Part shown: positions 63,522-64,000 of the stretch, in pieces | How positions within the stretch are numbered: position 1 is the first letter of the stretch | Layout of the letters: the number at the start of each line of letters is the position of its first letter | Source of the DNA: Microbacterium oxydans | GTDB taxonomy: Bacteria > Actinomycetota > Actinomycetes > Actinomycetales > Microbacteriaceae | Reading direction: 5' to 3' | Length of the DNA stretch: 64,000 bases | NCBI RefSeq assembly: GCF_900095745.1 | Contig: NZ_FMIR01000009.1 | Coordinates: 62,001 to 126,000, forward strand | Notes under the pieces: model-generated | Told to the model about the DNA's origin: nothing | Databases searched by the model: none | What the model saw: only the letters and a program-made list of their open reading frames with translations | Position numbers and translations under genes: made by a program

Positions 63522-64000
63522 TCAGCGGATCCGCAGATCCTTGCGGAGGATCTTCCCGGAGCTCGACTTCGGGATCACGTCGATGAACTCGACCTGTCGC
63601 ACCTTCTCGTGCGGGGCGACATGGGCGGCGACGTGCGCCATGACGGCATCCGCGTCGAGGTCGGCGTCCGGCTGCCGCACCACGAACGCCTTCGGCACCT
63701 CCTGGCCGTCGTCGTCGAGGGCGCCGATAACGGCGGCGTCGGCGATGGCAGGGTGTTCGAGCAGCACCGCCTCCAGTACGGCGGGGGCGACCTGGTACCC
63801 CTTGTACTTGATGAGCTCCTTGAGCCGGTCGACGATGCGATAGATGCCGTCGTGGGTGACGGTTGCGACATCGCCGGTGTGCAGCCAGCCGTCGGCGTCG
63901 AGCATCTCGGCTGTGGCATCCGGACGGTTGAGATACCCGACCATGACCTGCGGCCCGCGCACCCACAGCTCGCCCGGCTCGCTGGCACCCTCGGCGGGCA
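63522..64000 (-). CDS. AMP-dependent acyl-CoA synthetase/ligase, C-terminal part (5' end beyond window)
   Basis: 159 codons of the C-terminal region are visible, open to the right edge. It shows the adenylate-forming motif GYLNRPDATAEMLDADGWLHTGD, hinge IVDRLKELIKYKGYQVAP, and the catalytic lysine region PKSSSGKILRKDL with the conserved near-terminal Lys. It resembles 4-coumarate/long-chain fatty acid CoA ligases; the substrate cannot be told from this part. Confidence 0.92.
   Translation of the reverse strand, partial: PAEGASEPGELWVRGPQVMVGYLNRPDATAEMLDADGWLHTGDVATVTHDGIYRIVDRLKELIKYKGYQVAPAVLEAVLLEHPAIADAAVIGALDDDGQEVPKAFVVRQPDADLDADAVMAHVAAHVAPHEKVRQVEFIDVIPKSSSGKILRKDLRIR

Overview
The window is high-GC DNA from an actinobacterium, most likely a Microbacteriaceae member close to Microbacterium. 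This is inferred from four things: strong GC bias at third codon positions, actinobacterial families (FprA-type reductase, menaquinone genes, PPK2), the S10-spc-alpha gene order, and many genes whose start codon lies six bases after a TAnnnT box, the layout expected of leaderless mRNAs. No tRNA, rRNA, insertion sequence, prophage or CRISPR array was seen.

Region 1 (1-9.6 kb): a truncated regulator with both a GntR and a TetR DNA-binding domain, divergent from a TetX-like flavin monooxygenase across three inverted repeats; a TetR regulator divergent from a TetA-like efflux pump; a nucleotidyltransferase; a large membrane protein joining a rhomboid-like domain to a DUF2156 (MprF-type) domain; a tyrosine phosphatase; a membrane-tethered DsbA-like thioredoxin with a small membrane partner; and a PLDc_N-type membrane protein.

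Region 2 (9.6-20.2 kb): a menaquinone block, with menD, menF, menG and a long-chain polyprenyl diphosphate synthase, interleaved with PPK2 and DUF402 genes. It is followed by an FprA-type ferredoxin reductase, an alpha/beta hydrolase, a GntR/FCD regulator, YajQ and a lipoprotein.

Region 3 (20.2-27.9 kb): a maltose/maltodextrin-type ABC importer (binding protein and two permeases, no ATPase) behind LacI-type operators; a PadR regulator whose start codon lies inside a perfect palindrome, overlapping its HAAS-type membrane partner; several unrecognised membrane proteins; and a 50-codon membrane ORF.

Region 4 (27.9-50.3 kb): the translation superoperons. rpsL-rpsG-fusA-tuf comes first. Then follows an 848-base stretch with no recognised gene, which holds a run of stable hairpins ending in a perfect terminator (candidate structured RNA) and the S10 leader. 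After it come S10 (rpsJ to rpsQ), spc (rplN to rplO), secY-adk-map plus a DsbA-like protein, infA-rpmJ-rpsM-rpsK-rpoA-rplQ. rpsN is missing from between rplE and rpsH, where a palindromic repeat and a -10 box sit instead. rpsD is missing from between rpsK and rpoA, where a hairpin sits.

Region 5 (50.3-63.5 kb): a tightly overlapping catabolic operon behind a divergent XRE-cupin regulator. It encodes a complete dipeptide/oligopeptide ABC importer, a prolidase-like amidohydrolase, a DUF885 metallopeptidase-like protein with an in-frame 15-bp minisatellite, an NTF2-like protein, a dihydrodipicolinate-synthase-family lyase/deaminase, and a three-subunit HcnABC-type dehydrogenase (FAD, [2Fe-2S], FAD+BFD). 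The set resembles hydroxyproline or opine catabolism coupled to peptide import. The window ends in the C-terminal part of an acyl-CoA synthetase on the other strand.
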